In this document: positions 9,402-19,379 of the stretch, piece by piece | Position numbering within the stretch: position 1 is the first letter of the stretch | Layout of the letters: the number at the start of each line of letters is the position of its first letter | Origin: Candidatus Zixiibacteriota bacterium | GTDB taxonomy: Bacteria; Zixibacteria; MSB-5A5; UBA10806 | Direction of reading: 5' to 3' | NCBI GenBank assembly: GCA_024641335.1 | Contig: JAHEDG010000003.1 | Coordinates: 1 to 64,000, forward strand | DNA: 64,000 nt | The notes under the pieces: model-generated | The model's database searches: none | What the model saw: only the letters and a program-made list of their open reading frames with translations | Told to the model about the DNA's origin: nothing | Made by a program: the position numbers and the translations under genes

Positions 9402-11069
9402 ATGATCGAAATTAAAAACATATCGGTGGTTTTCAACGGCAGAGAAGGCAAAATCCCGGCCTTATCGTCCTTAAACCTCTCTATCGATCAGGGAGAGTAT
9501 CTCTCTATACTCGGCCCCAACGGTTCCGGCAAATCGACTCTCCTGAAAGCCGTATGCGGCCTGATTCCCGCGTCGGATGGAGAAATTCTTATCGATGGCG
9601 CGCCTGTCGTTCCGGGGAAGTTCGGCCGATTGCTTTTCGGAAAAGTCTCCGTCGTCCTCCAGGAACCGTCCGGTCAGTTCCTGATGCCTTCGGTCAAAAC
9701 CGAAATCATATCCGTATTACAGAATCTCGGACTGCCTGAGAATACGCAGCTGCAACGGCTCGATGCCATCGTAAAGCAGTTCTCGCTGGAGCCCCTGCTC
9801 GATCTGTTAGCTGATAATCTCTCCGGCGGACAAATGCAGATAATCAATCTGGCTTCTGCCGCCGCGGTTTCTCCCGGAATTCTGCTGTTGGACGAGCCGA
9901 CCACCTTTCTCGATAGACGATATCGTCGCGTTCTGCTCGATTATCTCGATGATCTTCACGGCCGCGGGCTGACTGTTATTCATATCACCCAGTACCCGGA
10001 GGAATCCCTTCGCTCCTCCAGAGTTTGCGTTCTCGACCACGGAGCTATTATTTATGACGGCGATCCGCGGAGCTGCTTTTCCGATCCGAATCTCATTGGG
10101 GGATCAAGGCTGGTTGTTCCACGCGATTTGAAATTCGAAAAAGCCTTCTGTTTCGATATGAATAATTCGGATGCGATGAAATCATTTATCTCTCGCTTGA
10201 ATCATCTGCCCGGCATTTCAGAAGCTAATGAGGATTCCGCTCCGGGGGAATACCCCCCTCTGATATCGTTGAAAAATGTCTCGTATTCCTATGAAAATAA
10301 TCCCTTCCAGCTGAATATCGAAAACCTGCGGTTCTATCCCGGTCAAATTACGGCTCTTGTTGGCCCGGCAGGCTCCGGCAAATCGACGCTTGCCTTGCTT
10401 CTGGCCGGCCTGCTAAAACCATCCAAGGGAGCCATTTTTCTGAATGATCGCCCTCTTGCCGATTACTCGTTCAAAGAGCTTCGCCTGCGAATCGGTATTG
10501 AATGGCAGCTTCCTGATTCAGTAATGATCGGCCCGACTGTTATGGATGACATCTCTTTTATCCTCGATAATCTCGACCTGAAAGTAGATCATCTCGATCA
10601 ACTGCTTTCCAGATCCGGATTGCGAGGATTCGAAAACCGTATCGTCGATTCGCTTTCCGGCGGGGAAAAACGGAAACTCTCTCTCGCCGGTCTGCTGGCC
10701 TCATCGCCGGATTTTCTGGCCCTGGACGAGCCGGCCGCTTTCCTTGATCCTTTTTCCCAAAACCAACTCTCGGCTATGATCGGTGATATCGCCCGGGACG
10801 GCAAAGGGATACTCATGATCGGCCATGATCTCCCGTTTATCGCCGAACTGGCCGAAAGAATCATCGGCATCAGGGACGGTCGAATCATGTTCGATATTTC
10901 CGCCAGGCAATTCTTCTCCTCTGATCAATACCTGCGAAAACTCGGGTTACCTGACGATCCTATGGTAACTTTCAGACAGAAACTGGCTGAAATCGGCCTT
11001 AATATTCCCGGAGCAACCATCGACCCTGAAATTGTCAGGACTTACTTGAAAAACCCCGGCCGGAATTGA
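9402..11069 (+). CDS. Fused two-domain ECF/CbiO-like ABC transporter ATPase
   Basis: Two Walker A (GPNGSGKSTLLKAV; GPAGSGKSTLALLL), two signatures (LSGGQMQIINLA; LSGGEKRKLSLA), two Walker B (LLLDEPTTFLD; FLALDEPAAFLD). Confidence 0.88.
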   Translation: MIEIKNISVVFNGREGKIPALSSLNLSIDQGEYLSILGPNGSGKSTLLKAVCGLIPASDGEILIDGAPVVPGKFGRLLFGKVSVVLQEPSGQFLMPSVKTEIISVLQNLGLPENTQLQRLDAIVKQFSLEPLLDLLADNLSGGQMQIINLASAAAVSPGILLLDEPTTFLDRRYRRVLLDYLDDLHGRGLTVIHITQYPEESLRSSRVCVLDHGAIIYDGDPRSCFSDPNLIGGSRLVVPRDLKFEKAFCFDMNNSDAMKSFISRLNHLPGISEANEDSAPGEYPPLISLKNVSYSYENNPFQLNIENLRFYPGQITALVGPAGSGKSTLALLLAGLLKPSKGAIFLNDRPLADYSFKELRLRIGIEWQLPDSVMIGPTVMDDISFILDNLDLKVDHLDQLLSRSGLRGFENRIVDSLSGGEKRKLSLAGLLASSPDFLALDEPAAFLDPFSQNQLSAMIGDIARDGKGILMIGHDLPFIAELAERIIGIRDGRIMFDISARQFFSSDQYLRKLGLPDDPMVTFRQKLAEIGLNIPGATIDPEIVRTYLKNPGRN

Positions 11070-11116
11070 ATAAATTTCCCTTGACATCAGGCCCGAAAAA
11101 AATTATTTATACCAAA

Positions 11117-11202
11117 CGCCGGCTCCCGGCGGCCAAAAGGTCTGTGGCAGTGAATTTACCAGAAAAAGAACGCAGAATCCGCCTCACGGGCGGCTTTTTT
11201 TT
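11117..11202 (+). promoter_or_regulatory. Putative pyr-operon leader with attenuator-like terminator
   Basis: Hairpin CGCCGG-ctc-CCGGCG (11117-11131); terminator CCGCC-tcacg-GGCGG (11179-11193) plus c and T8 (11195-11202), just upstream of pyrR. Confidence 0.6.
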
Positions 11203-11249
11203 ATCAATGGACGTCTGGTGTCAGGCGACTTGATTATAACGGAGGGTCG

Positions 11250-11807
11250 ATGGCCAAAAAATCCACGGAAAAAATAATGACCGAAGATTCTATTGATCAG
11301 GCTGTGACACGTATAGCTCGCCAGATAGTGGAAAGAAACGATGGCGTCGACAATGTCGTCATTATCGGTATCCGCACCCGCGGCGCCTTCCTGGCCGAAC
11401 GGCTTAGAAAAACACTGGAAGATATCAGCGGCAACGATCTGCCAGTCGGCATCATGGATATAACCTTCTATAGAGATGATATCCAGGATAAACTCGATCA
11501 TCCGGTTGTGCAAAAAACAGAGATACTGTTCGATATCGTCGATAAGATCGTAGTCCTCGTCGATGACGTCCTCTATACAGGCCGAACCGTTCGGGCCGCC
11601 CTCGACGCTATCATCGATTTCGGCAGGCCCGGGGCCATTCAGCTGGCTGTTCTGGTAGATCGAGGACACCGAGAACTGCCCATCAGCGCCGATTACGCCG
11701 GCAAATCCGTATCCACATCCGCTGCCGAAAGGGTGGAGGTTCATCTAAAAGAACACGACGGAGCCGATGAAGTCATCATCGATAGAAGCGGAAGGGGAGG
11801 AGTATGA
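11250..11807 (+). CDS. pyrR: Bifunctional pyr operon regulator/uracil phosphoribosyltransferase
   Basis: [19 protein letters not shown] loop [47 protein letters not shown]. Confidence 0.96.
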   Translation: MAKKSTEKIMTEDSIDQAVTRIARQIVERNDGVDNVVIIGIRTRGAFLAERLRKTLEDISGNDLPVGIMDITFYRDDIQDKLDHPVVQKTEILFDIVDKIVVLVDDVLYTGRTVRAALDAIIDFGRPGAIQLAVLVDRGHRELPISADYAGKSVSTSAAERVEVHLKEHDGADEVIIDRSGRGGV

Positions 11808-12742
11808 GCCTCTCGATTCGCCATCTCCTCGGTCTGGAAGGTGTCTCCGCCGATGATATCAGCATGATCCTCGATACGGCGGTTTCATTCAAAGAGGTTC
11901 TTTCCAGAAAGATCCCCAAAGTGCCGACTCTGCGTGGCATCACCATCGTAAACCTCTTTTATGAGCCCTCCACCCGAACCAGAATATCATTCGAACTGGC
12001 CGAAAAAAGACTCTCCGCCGATACCGTTAATTTCTCCGCTTCCGGATCATCGGTCTCCAAAGGGGAGTCCCTCAAGGATACCGTCTGGAATATCGAAGCC
12101 ATGAAAATCGACATGATTGTCATTCGCCACGGAGCGTCGGGAGCGCCCCACTATCTGACCACCTGCTGCCAGTCGACTGTTATCAACGCCGGTGACGGAG
12201 CCCACGAGCACCCGACTCAGGGCCTGCTGGATATGTACACCATCAGAGAAAAATACGGCCGTCTCGAAGGCCTCAAAGTAGTAATCGTCGGCGATATCAA
12301 ACATTCCCGTGTCGCCAGATCGAATATCTGGGGATTGCTGACTATGGGAGCCCAAGTTTCGGTCTGCGGCCCGCCCACCCTTCTCCCGGTTGAAATGGAG
12401 AAATTCGGAGTACGAGTCTTTGACGATCTGGACGAGGCTTTGGCCGGCGCGGACGTGGTCAATATCCTCAGGGTCCAGAAAGAACGGCAAAAAGCCGGAC
12501 TCCTGCCGTCGATGAGGGAATACAGCCGTTATTACGGGATCACCAAAAACAAACTAAAATTGCTCAACGATAATTTTACCATCATGCATCCAGGTCCGAT
12601 GAACCGCGGTGTGGAAATATCATCCGAGGTCGCCGAAGGGCCGTATTCGGTCATTCTTCCCCAGGTTACCAACGGTGTCGCTGTCAGAATGGCTGTCCTC
12701 TATCTTCTCTCCGGCGGAAAGGGTAAAGTTTATGAAGAATAA
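11804..12742 (+). CDS. pyrB: Aspartate carbamoyltransferase catalytic subunit
   Basis: [42 protein letters not shown]. Confidence 0.96.
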   Translation: MSLSIRHLLGLEGVSADDISMILDTAVSFKEVLSRKIPKVPTLRGITIVNLFYEPSTRTRISFELAEKRLSADTVNFSASGSSVSKGESLKDTVWNIEAMKIDMIVIRHGASGAPHYLTTCCQSTVINAGDGAHEHPTQGLLDMYTIREKYGRLEGLKVVIVGDIKHSRVARSNIWGLLTMGAQVSVCGPPTLLPVEMEKFGVRVFDDLDEALAGADVVNILRVQKERQKAGLLPSMREYSRYYGITKNKLKLLNDNFTIMHPGPMNRGVEISSEVAEGPYSVILPQVTNGVAVRMAVLYLLSGGKGKVYEE

Positions 12743-14018
12743 TCTGATATTGGCTGGCGGAAAAATTGTCGATCCGGCGACCGGTTATTTCGGTCCGGCC
12801 GCCGTCTATCTCGAAAACGGTCAAATCGCCAAAATCGAAAAACGCCCGAAGGAAAAACCCTCGGGGAAAAATGTTCTTAAGCTCGACGGTATGATTATCT
12901 GCCCCGGACTGATCGATATGCATGTGCATCTGAGAGAACCCGGTCGGGAAGACGAGGAAACTGTTCTCTCCGGAGCCGAAGCCGCGGCCGCAGGAGGATT
13001 CACCGCCATTGCCTGTATGCCCAATACCGATCCGGCCATAGATAATGCCGAAACAGTCGAATATATCAATGAAAGAGCCTCGCTGGCTCCGGTTAAAGTT
13101 TATCCCATCGGCGCGGTTACAGTCGGACGAAAAGGCGAAAATCTGACCGAGATGATGGAAATGGCTGCCTGCGGAGCGGTGGCTTTCAGCGATGACGGTT
13201 CCGGGGTGCAGAACAACGATCTCATGCGGCGCGCCCTCGAATATGCCCGGTCATGCGACGTGCCTGTTATCAGCCATTGCGAATATTCCGATCTGGCCGC
13301 TGAAGGTGTTATGAATGAGAGCTTCGTCTCTACCCGGCTCGGCATGAAAGGAATACCATCCGTGGCTGAGGAGCTGATGGCCGCCAGGGATATCATGCTG
13401 GCTCAGTATACAGGAGGAATAATTCATATCGCTCATGTATCTACCGCCGGAACGGTCGATCTTATCAGGAAAGCCAAAAAAGCCGGGATCAGGGTAACCG
13501 CCGAGGCAACGCCCCACCACTTTACTCTCACCGACGACCTCATCGAATCTTTCGATACCAATCTTAAGGTTAATCCTCCGCTTAGAACAAAGAAGGACGT
13601 CGACGCTGTTAAAAAGGGATTGAAAGACGGTACAATCGACGCGATAGCCTCCGATCACGCTCCTCATTCGCCCGAAGAAAAAGAGCTCGAGTTCGATTAC
13701 GCCCCTTTCGGAGCTATCGGCCTGGAAACTGCCCTGGGTCTGGTCATCACAGAACTGATCGACCCGGGTTTATTGTCCTGGATAGAGGCTGTCAAATGTC
13801 TGTCTCTCGCCCCCGCGACTATCCTTAATGTACCGGGAGGGAAGCTGGAAGCAGGCGCACCGGCCGATATCACCGTGATTGATCCCAAACTGGAATGGAT
13901 GGTCAACCCGGACGAATTCAAATCGCTCTCCAGAAATACCCCATTCCGGGGACGAAAGCTCACCGGCAGGGCCGTCATGACCATTGTCAACGGAAACGTA
14001 GTTTACTCCATGATGTAA
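12732..14018 (+). CDS. pyrC: Dihydroorotase
   Basis: CPGLIDMHVHLREPGREDEET; IASDHAPHSPEEKELEFDYAPFGAIGLET. Start at ATG 12732 ([11 protein letters not shown]); the track ORF from 12609 is over-extended into pyrB. Confidence 0.95.
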   Translation: MKNNLILAGGKIVDPATGYFGPAAVYLENGQIAKIEKRPKEKPSGKNVLKLDGMIICPGLIDMHVHLREPGREDEETVLSGAEAAAAGGFTAIACMPNTDPAIDNAETVEYINERASLAPVKVYPIGAVTVGRKGENLTEMMEMAACGAVAFSDDGSGVQNNDLMRRALEYARSCDVPVISHCEYSDLAAEGVMNESFVSTRLGMKGIPSVAEELMAARDIMLAQYTGGIIHIAHVSTAGTVDLIRKAKKAGIRVTAEATPHHFTLTDDLIESFDTNLKVNPPLRTKKDVDAVKKGLKDGTIDAIASDHAPHSPEEKELEFDYAPFGAIGLETALGLVITELIDPGLLSWIEAVKCLSLAPATILNVPGGKLEAGAPADITVIDPKLEWMVNPDEFKSLSRNTPFRGRKLTGRAVMTIVNGNVVYSMM

Positions 14019-14021
14019 ATT

Positions 14022-14441
14022 GTGCCGGTCTGTCGAGACATAATAAAAGTCAACACCGTCGGCTTCTGCTCGATCCACGATATCACCCCCGATGTCTCCG
14101 CCATTGTCGATAAATCCGGCATCTTTCAGGGAATTTGTACTGTGGCTGTACGAGGCTCGACTGCCGCTGTCAGCACAATAGAATACGAACCCGGACTCCT
14201 TGAGGATATACCAGGGCTCATGCAGAAACTAATCCCCGGAGGAATTCCTTATGAACATGACAAAACCTGGGGCGATGGTAACGGATTCTCGCATCTGCGG
14301 TCATTCCTTCTGAAAACATCGCTGACCGTCCCTTTCGATCACAGTAAGCTCGATCTCGGAACCTGGCAGCAGATTATCCTGATAGATTTCGATAACCGTC
14401 CCAGGTCTCGCGAACTTGTTGTCCAGCTGGTGGGAGAATAA
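14022..14441 (+). CDS. YjbQ/UPF0047 family protein
   Basis: GICTVAVRGSTAAVSTIEYEPG; WGDGNGFSHLRSFLLKTSLTVPF; GTWQQIILIDFDNRPRSRELVVQLVGE. Confidence 0.88.
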   Translation: MPVCRDIIKVNTVGFCSIHDITPDVSAIVDKSGIFQGICTVAVRGSTAAVSTIEYEPGLLEDIPGLMQKLIPGGIPYEHDKTWGDGNGFSHLRSFLLKTSLTVPFDHSKLDLGTWQQIILIDFDNRPRSRELVVQLVGE

Positions 14442-15454
14442 TGGATATCTTCGCCAAACTCGGCTTCCGTCCGATCTTTTGGAGTGACGGCCATCTGATA
14501 GTTCTCGATCAACGCAAGCTCCCTACGGAGGAATCTTATATACGCCTGGAAACGGTTGAACAGGCTGTCATGGCTATCTCCGATCTAATTGTCCGCGGAG
14601 CCCCTCTGATCGGGATTACCGCCGCTTATGCCTTAACTCTCCTGCCGAATATTTCCGATAACCTGGCCTTTGAAAATTCCTGCGCCATGCTGAAATCGAC
14701 TCGTCCCACAGCCGTGAATCTCTCCTGGGCGGTCGATAGAATGGCCGCTTTCTATCGACAGGCCGTCAATCGCGAGAATTTAGCTGATGATCTTCTTGCC
14801 GAAGCGGTCAGGATTCATCAGGAAGATGCCGAGTCATGCCGGAAAATCGGTGATCATGGGAATCAGGTCATCTCCGATCCTTGTCGTATCCTCACTCATT
14901 GCAACGCTGGAGCGCTGGCCACCGGAGGAATAGGCACCGCCCTCGGAGTCATCTATACGGCTTTCTTTTCAGGCAGGAAAATCGAAGCCTGGGTGGACGA
15001 GACCCGGCCGGTTCTGCAGGGGGCCAGACTGACCGCCTGGGAACTTTCCAGGGCCAAAGTACCTTTCAAGCTGATTACAGATAATATGGCAGCCGAGCTG
15101 ATGTCCCGGAAGCTGATTGACCTGGTCATCGTCGGCGCCGACAGGATCGCCGGCAATCTCGATATAGCCAATAAAATCGGTACTTATGGTTTGGCCGTCC
15201 TGGCTTCCTATCACGATATCCCGTTTTATTGTGCCGCCCCGACCTCCACTTTCGATACCGCTTGTCCCGACGGCCGTTCGATTCCAATCGAATTCAGGGC
15301 CGAAGCTGAAATAACCGCCATGTTCGGGAAAAATATCGCCCCGGAAAATTGCCCCGTCCGCAATCCGGCTTTCGATATCACTCCGAATGAGCTGATAACC
15401 GGCATAATAACCGAAAACGGTATCTTGAAGCCCGGCCGTCAAGGTCTCCGATAA
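14441..15454 (+). CDS. mtnA: S-methyl-5-thioribose-1-phosphate isomerase / eIF2B-like
   Basis: IVRGAPLIGITAAYAL; ILTHCNAGALATGGIGTALGVI; DETRPVLQGARLTAWEL; IVGADRIAGNLDIANKIGTYGLAVLA. Confidence 0.93.
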   Translation: MDIFAKLGFRPIFWSDGHLIVLDQRKLPTEESYIRLETVEQAVMAISDLIVRGAPLIGITAAYALTLLPNISDNLAFENSCAMLKSTRPTAVNLSWAVDRMAAFYRQAVNRENLADDLLAEAVRIHQEDAESCRKIGDHGNQVISDPCRILTHCNAGALATGGIGTALGVIYTAFFSGRKIEAWVDETRPVLQGARLTAWELSRAKVPFKLITDNMAAELMSRKLIDLVIVGADRIAGNLDIANKIGTYGLAVLASYHDIPFYCAAPTSTFDTACPDGRSIPIEFRAEAEITAMFGKNIAPENCPVRNPAFDITPNELITGIITENGILKPGRQGLR

Positions 15455-15662
15455 AATAATCAATCGCCCCTGTTTACGATGTAATCCATTGTTAATTAAA
15501 AGATTATGGTTAATACTGCCGCCCCGCCGGCCGAAAGGGATACTATTGCCGGTGACCCGTCCGAGCATGACGGTTATTACCGGTCTGTTTGTCGAAAAAA
15601 GGTCAGGAACGAAGGTAATTCTCGAAAAGGGGATAAAAGGGGGAAAATTCGGATTATTTTGC

Positions 15663-15690
15663 TTGACATAGGCATACTAATCTTTAAATT
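15663..15690 (+). promoter_or_regulatory. Putative sigma70-type promoter for rplM
   Basis: TTGACA (15663-15668), 16-nt spacer, TAAATT (15685-15690). Confidence 0.45.
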
Positions 15691-15736
15691 ACATGATTTG
15701 TTGAATTTAAAGGGAGTTAGGCTAAACGGAGCCAGG

Positions 15737-16174
15737 ATGGATTCTAAAACTTTAGTACCAAAACAGGACAGAGAAAAGCAAAAGTGGTATCTTATTGATG
15801 CCGAGGGCGAAGTTCTTGGACGGCTGGCTACAAAAGTCGCCACGCTCTTGCGCGGCAAAGATAGCCCGCTATTCACACCTCATCTCGATATGGGCGCCTT
15901 CGTCGTTGTCATCAACGCCGAAAAAATCGCCCTGACCGGCAGAAAGCTCCTGCTGAAGAAGTACTATTCCTATTCAGGATATCCCGGTGGGTTAAAGGAA
16001 ACTTCTGTCCAGAGCATGCTGCAAAAACACCCCGAAAGGGTCGTGGAAAAAGCGGTCAAAGGGATGCTGCCTCATAACAGGCTCGGACGGCGTATTAACA
16101 AAAAGCTGTTCGTTTATACGGGCAAAGATCATCCCCATAAATCGCAAAAACCTGAAACTATTAGTGTTCAATAA
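15737..16174 (+). CDS. rplM: 50S ribosomal protein L13
   Basis: [57 protein letters not shown] at 15737; the track ORF is over-extended upstream. Confidence 0.97.
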   Translation: MDSKTLVPKQDREKQKWYLIDAEGEVLGRLATKVATLLRGKDSPLFTPHLDMGAFVVVINAEKIALTGRKLLLKKYYSYSGYPGGLKETSVQSMLQKHPERVVEKAVKGMLPHNRLGRRINKKLFVYTGKDHPHKSQKPETISVQ

Positions 16175-16191
16175 ATTTTTTGGGAGGACAA

Positions 16192-16584
16192 TTGGCCGAC
16201 GATCACTTCACAGCGACCGGACGACGCAAAAACGCGGTTGCCAGTGTAATCGTTAAAGGCGGCCGCGGAAAAGTCATGGTAAACGGCAAGGATATTAGTG
16301 CCTACCTCTGCCGTTCAACCCTGGTTATGCACGCCCTGAAGCCCCTCGATGTTACCGAACTCCAGGGGAAACTCGATATCACCTGCGTAGCCAGAGGTGG
16401 AGGACTTACCGGACAGGCCGGAGCGATAAGACTGGCTATCGCCAGAGCGCTTATAAAATATGATTCCGAGTTCCGCCCTTTGTTGAAACGTAACGATTTG
16501 CTTATTCGCGATCCCCGTATGGTGGAACGCAAAAAGTATGGCCAGGTTAAGGCCCGCAAACGTTTCCAATTCTCGAAGAGATAA
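16192..16584 (+). CDS. rpsI: 30S ribosomal protein S9
   Basis: GRRKNAVASVIVKGGRGKVMVNGKD; LIRDPRMVERKKYGQVKARKRFQFSKR. TTG 16192 after RBS gggagga. Confidence 0.96.
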   Translation: MADDHFTATGRRKNAVASVIVKGGRGKVMVNGKDISAYLCRSTLVMHALKPLDVTELQGKLDITCVARGGGLTGQAGAIRLAIARALIKYDSEFRPLLKRNDLLIRDPRMVERKKYGQVKARKRFQFSKR

Positions 16585-16599
16585 TTTCTTAACGACGCA

Positions 16600-16666
16600 C
16601 ATCGGTGGACCTTGCGCGGGGGTCTCTCAACATCTAATGAGAGCCGCGCGGGGGAAGAAACCGATG
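16600..16666 (+). promoter_or_regulatory. Structured rpsB 5' leader
   Basis: Closing stem CATCGGT/ACCGATG, inner stem GCGCGG/CCGCGC with CTCTC/GAGAG; 3' arm abuts the rpsB RBS (ggagg). Confidence 0.65.
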
Positions 16667-16682
16667 GAGGAGAAACCAAACA

Positions 16683-17441
16683 ATGTCTAATCTAACTGTT
16701 AAAGATCTGCTCGAATCAGGGGTCCACTTCGGTCATCAGACCCGCAGATGGAACCCCAAAATGAAGAAATTCATTTTCACCGCCAAAAATGGCATCTATA
16801 TCATCGATCTCAACAAAACCCTGCTCTCTCTGAACAGGGCCTGCCAGAAAGTTCGCGAGGTCGTCGAAGGCGGCGGACGAATACTCTACGTAGGCACCAA
16901 AAAACAAGCCAAGGACGTCATTAAAACACAAGCCCTGCGCTCCGGACAATTCTATATCACCGAACGCTGGCTGGGCGGGATGCTGACTAATTTCGCCACC
17001 ATCAAACGGAATGTCAAAAGACTAAAAGATATCGAAAAAATGAGAGAGGAAGGCCTTCTTGAAAAAATGACCAAGAAGGAGATCAGCAGAATAGAAAAAG
17101 AAGCCTCCAGACTCGATAAATTCCTCTCCGGAATAAGAGAAATGTACACGCTGCCGTCGCTGCTCTTCGTAGTCGACAGCAAAAAAGAAAAAATCGCGGT
17201 CGCCGAAGCCAATATACTGAATATTCCGGTCATCGGAATTCTCGATACCAATTCCGACCCCGATCCGATCAATTTCCCGCTAGCGGCCAATGACGACGCT
17301 ATCAAATCGATCTCGGTGCTGACCAGGGCCATCGCCGATGCCGCGATCACAGCCCAAACCAAAGTCAGCTCCCAGGAAATGGAACAGGCAGCCGCAGACG
17401 ATAACCAGTCCGATGACACAAGCGCTGAGGAGAATCAATAA
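16683..17441 (+). CDS. rpsB: 30S ribosomal protein S2
   Basis: LLESGVHFGHQTRRWNPKMKKFIFTAKNGIYIIDL; ERWLGGMLTNF; IPVIGILDTNSDPDPI. Confidence 0.97.
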   Translation: MSNLTVKDLLESGVHFGHQTRRWNPKMKKFIFTAKNGIYIIDLNKTLLSLNRACQKVREVVEGGGRILYVGTKKQAKDVIKTQALRSGQFYITERWLGGMLTNFATIKRNVKRLKDIEKMREEGLLEKMTKKEISRIEKEASRLDKFLSGIREMYTLPSLLFVVDSKKEKIAVAEANILNIPVIGILDTNSDPDPINFPLAANDDAIKSISVLTRAIADAAITAQTKVSSQEMEQAAADDNQSDDTSAEENQ

Positions 17442-17442
17442 A

Positions 17443-18036
17443 ATGGCAATTTCGGCAAAACAGGTAAAAGATCTGCGTGACGCTACAGGCGCCGGAATGA
17501 TGGACTGCAAAAAAGCCCTGACCGAATCCGATGGTGATTTCGAGAAGGCCGTAGCTTTCCTCCGTAAACAAGGACTCTCCAAAGCCGCTAAAAAAGCCGA
17601 TCGTACAGCCGACGAAGGTTTGATATATTCCTATATTCATCCCGGAAGCAAACTCGGAGTACTGCTCGAAATCAATTGCGAAACCGATTTCGTCGCCCGC
17701 ACCGACGATTTCCAGCAGCTGGCCAAGGATATTGCCATGCACGTGGCCGCCGCCAGCCCGCTGGTTGTGGAACGCGGCCAGATCGAACCCGGCCTGATCG
17801 AAAAAGAGGCTGATATCTATCGCACCCAGGCCCTCAACGAAGGCAAACCCGAAAAAGTCGTCGATAAAATCGTCGAAGGGCGTCTCGAAAAATATTACCA
17901 GGAGATAGTTCTTCTGGAACAGCCCTTCGTTAAAAACCAGGATGTCACCCTGAAAGACCTGCTCACCGATGCCATCGGCAAAATGGGTGAGAATATACTC
18001 ATAAAAAGGTTCGTTCGTTTCAGACTGGGGGAATAA
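17443..18036 (+). CDS. tsf: Elongation factor Ts
   Basis: KQVKDLRDATGAGMMDCKKALTESDGDFEKAVAFLRKQGLSKAAKK. ATG 17443; the track ORF is over-extended into rpsB. Confidence 0.96.
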   Translation: MAISAKQVKDLRDATGAGMMDCKKALTESDGDFEKAVAFLRKQGLSKAAKKADRTADEGLIYSYIHPGSKLGVLLEINCETDFVARTDDFQQLAKDIAMHVAAASPLVVERGQIEPGLIEKEADIYRTQALNEGKPEKVVDKIVEGRLEKYYQEIVLLEQPFVKNQDVTLKDLLTDAIGKMGENILIKRFVRFRLGE

Positions 18037-18795
18037 TTGAGCCCTTCCCCGAAAGCCATTTCTCCCGATGGGGATAAAAAACCGAATATAAAATTCAAGA
18101 GAATCCTCTTGAAGCTCTCCGGTGAAGTCCTCATGGGGGATAAAACCGGGGGAGCTCTCGACGACGAGACCCTCGAGGCTATAGCCAGCCAGGTGGTCGA
18201 AATTGCCGACCTGGGCGTTGAAGTCGGCATTGTCATCGGCGGAGGCAATATCTTCCGAGGATTGCAGGCCGCCGCGGGCGGTATGGACAGGGTCAGCGCC
18301 GATTACATGGGTATGCTGGCCACAGTCATTAACTCCCTGGCGTTGCAGGAGTATCTCGAAAAACGAGGCAAATACACCAGGGTAATGTCAGCTATCGAAA
18401 TGGCCGAGATCGCCGAAGCTTTTATCAGACGGCGCGCGCTTCGCCATCTGGAAAAAGGCAGAATTGTCATTTTCGCCGGAGGTACCGGTAATCCCTACTT
18501 CACCACCGATACAGCCGCCTCGTTAAGAGCCAGCGAAATCAACGCCGAAATCATACTCAAGGGAACTAAAGTCGATGGTATCTACGACAGCGATCCCGTG
18601 ACCAACAACGCCGCAGTGAAGTATGAAAAAGTCACCTATCTCGACGTGCTCAATAAAGGTCTTAAGGTCATGGACGCTACCGCCATCTCCTTGTGCATGG
18701 ATAACAAAATTCCAATTCTCGTCTTCAATCTGTACGATAAAGGCAATCTGAAGCGTATAATATTGGGAGACAAAATCGGAACACTCGTTTCTTAA
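18037..18795 (+). CDS. pyrH: UMP kinase
   Basis: [57 protein letters not shown]. Confidence 0.96.
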   Translation: MSPSPKAISPDGDKKPNIKFKRILLKLSGEVLMGDKTGGALDDETLEAIASQVVEIADLGVEVGIVIGGGNIFRGLQAAAGGMDRVSADYMGMLATVINSLALQEYLEKRGKYTRVMSAIEMAEIAEAFIRRRALRHLEKGRIVIFAGGTGNPYFTTDTAASLRASEINAEIILKGTKVDGIYDSDPVTNNAAVKYEKVTYLDVLNKGLKVMDATAISLCMDNKIPILVFNLYDKGNLKRIILGDKIGTLVS

Positions 18796-18806
18796 GCGGG
18801 GATGTT

Positions 18807-19364
18807 ATGCTAAAAGAGATTTATCGCGAAACCGAACAGAAAATGGATAAGGCCATCGAAGCTCTCAGCAGAGAACTCGCTGGTATCCGTACAGGCAAGG
18901 CGACTACGACAATTCTCGACGGCATTAAGGTCGATTATTACGGAACGCCCACGCCTCTGAAACAGGTCGCCTCCGTATCCGCGCCCGATCCCAAATTGCT
19001 GGTCGTTCAGCCCTGGGAGAAAAACGTTATTCCCGAAATAGTTAAAGCCATTCAAAAAGCCGACCTGGGATTGAATCCCGTCACCGAGGGAAATATCGTC
19101 AGGCTGCCTATCCCGGCTTTAAACGAGGAAAGACGCAGAGATCTGGTCAAACTGGTGAAAAAATTCGGCGAGGACGGTAAAATTTCCATCCGAAATATCA
19201 GGCGCGACGGTATCGAATCCCTGAAAAAAGCCGAAAAAGAATCCGCGATTACCGAAGATGAGCTCCACCAGGGACAGAAGCATATCCAGGATATTACCGA
19301 CGGTCATATTGTCAGAATCGATGAAATGATGACGGCCAAAGAAGCCGAGGTTATGGAAGTCTGA
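18807..19364 (+). CDS. frr: Ribosome recycling factor
   Basis: LAGIRTGKATTTILDGIKVDYYGTPTPLKQVASVSAPDPKLLVVQPWEKN; RRDLVKLVKKFGEDGKISIRNIRRD. Confidence 0.97.
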   Translation: MLKEIYRETEQKMDKAIEALSRELAGIRTGKATTTILDGIKVDYYGTPTPLKQVASVSAPDPKLLVVQPWEKNVIPEIVKAIQKADLGLNPVTEGNIVRLPIPALNEERRRDLVKLVKKFGEDGKISIRNIRRDGIESLKKAEKESAITEDELHQGQKHIQDITDGHIVRIDEMMTAKEAEVMEV

Positions 19365-19379
19365 TTTGCGGTTTATGCC

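Noticed and set aside
11144-11233. Short GTG-started frame through the pyr leader terminator
   Set aside because: About 29 codons, encodes the terminator T-tract as Phe-Phe-Leu, no clear RBS; not supported as a leader peptide.
15489-15671. 60-aa ORF upstream of rplM
   Set aside because: Low complexity, no good RBS, runs through the predicted rplM promoter; more likely leader sequence.
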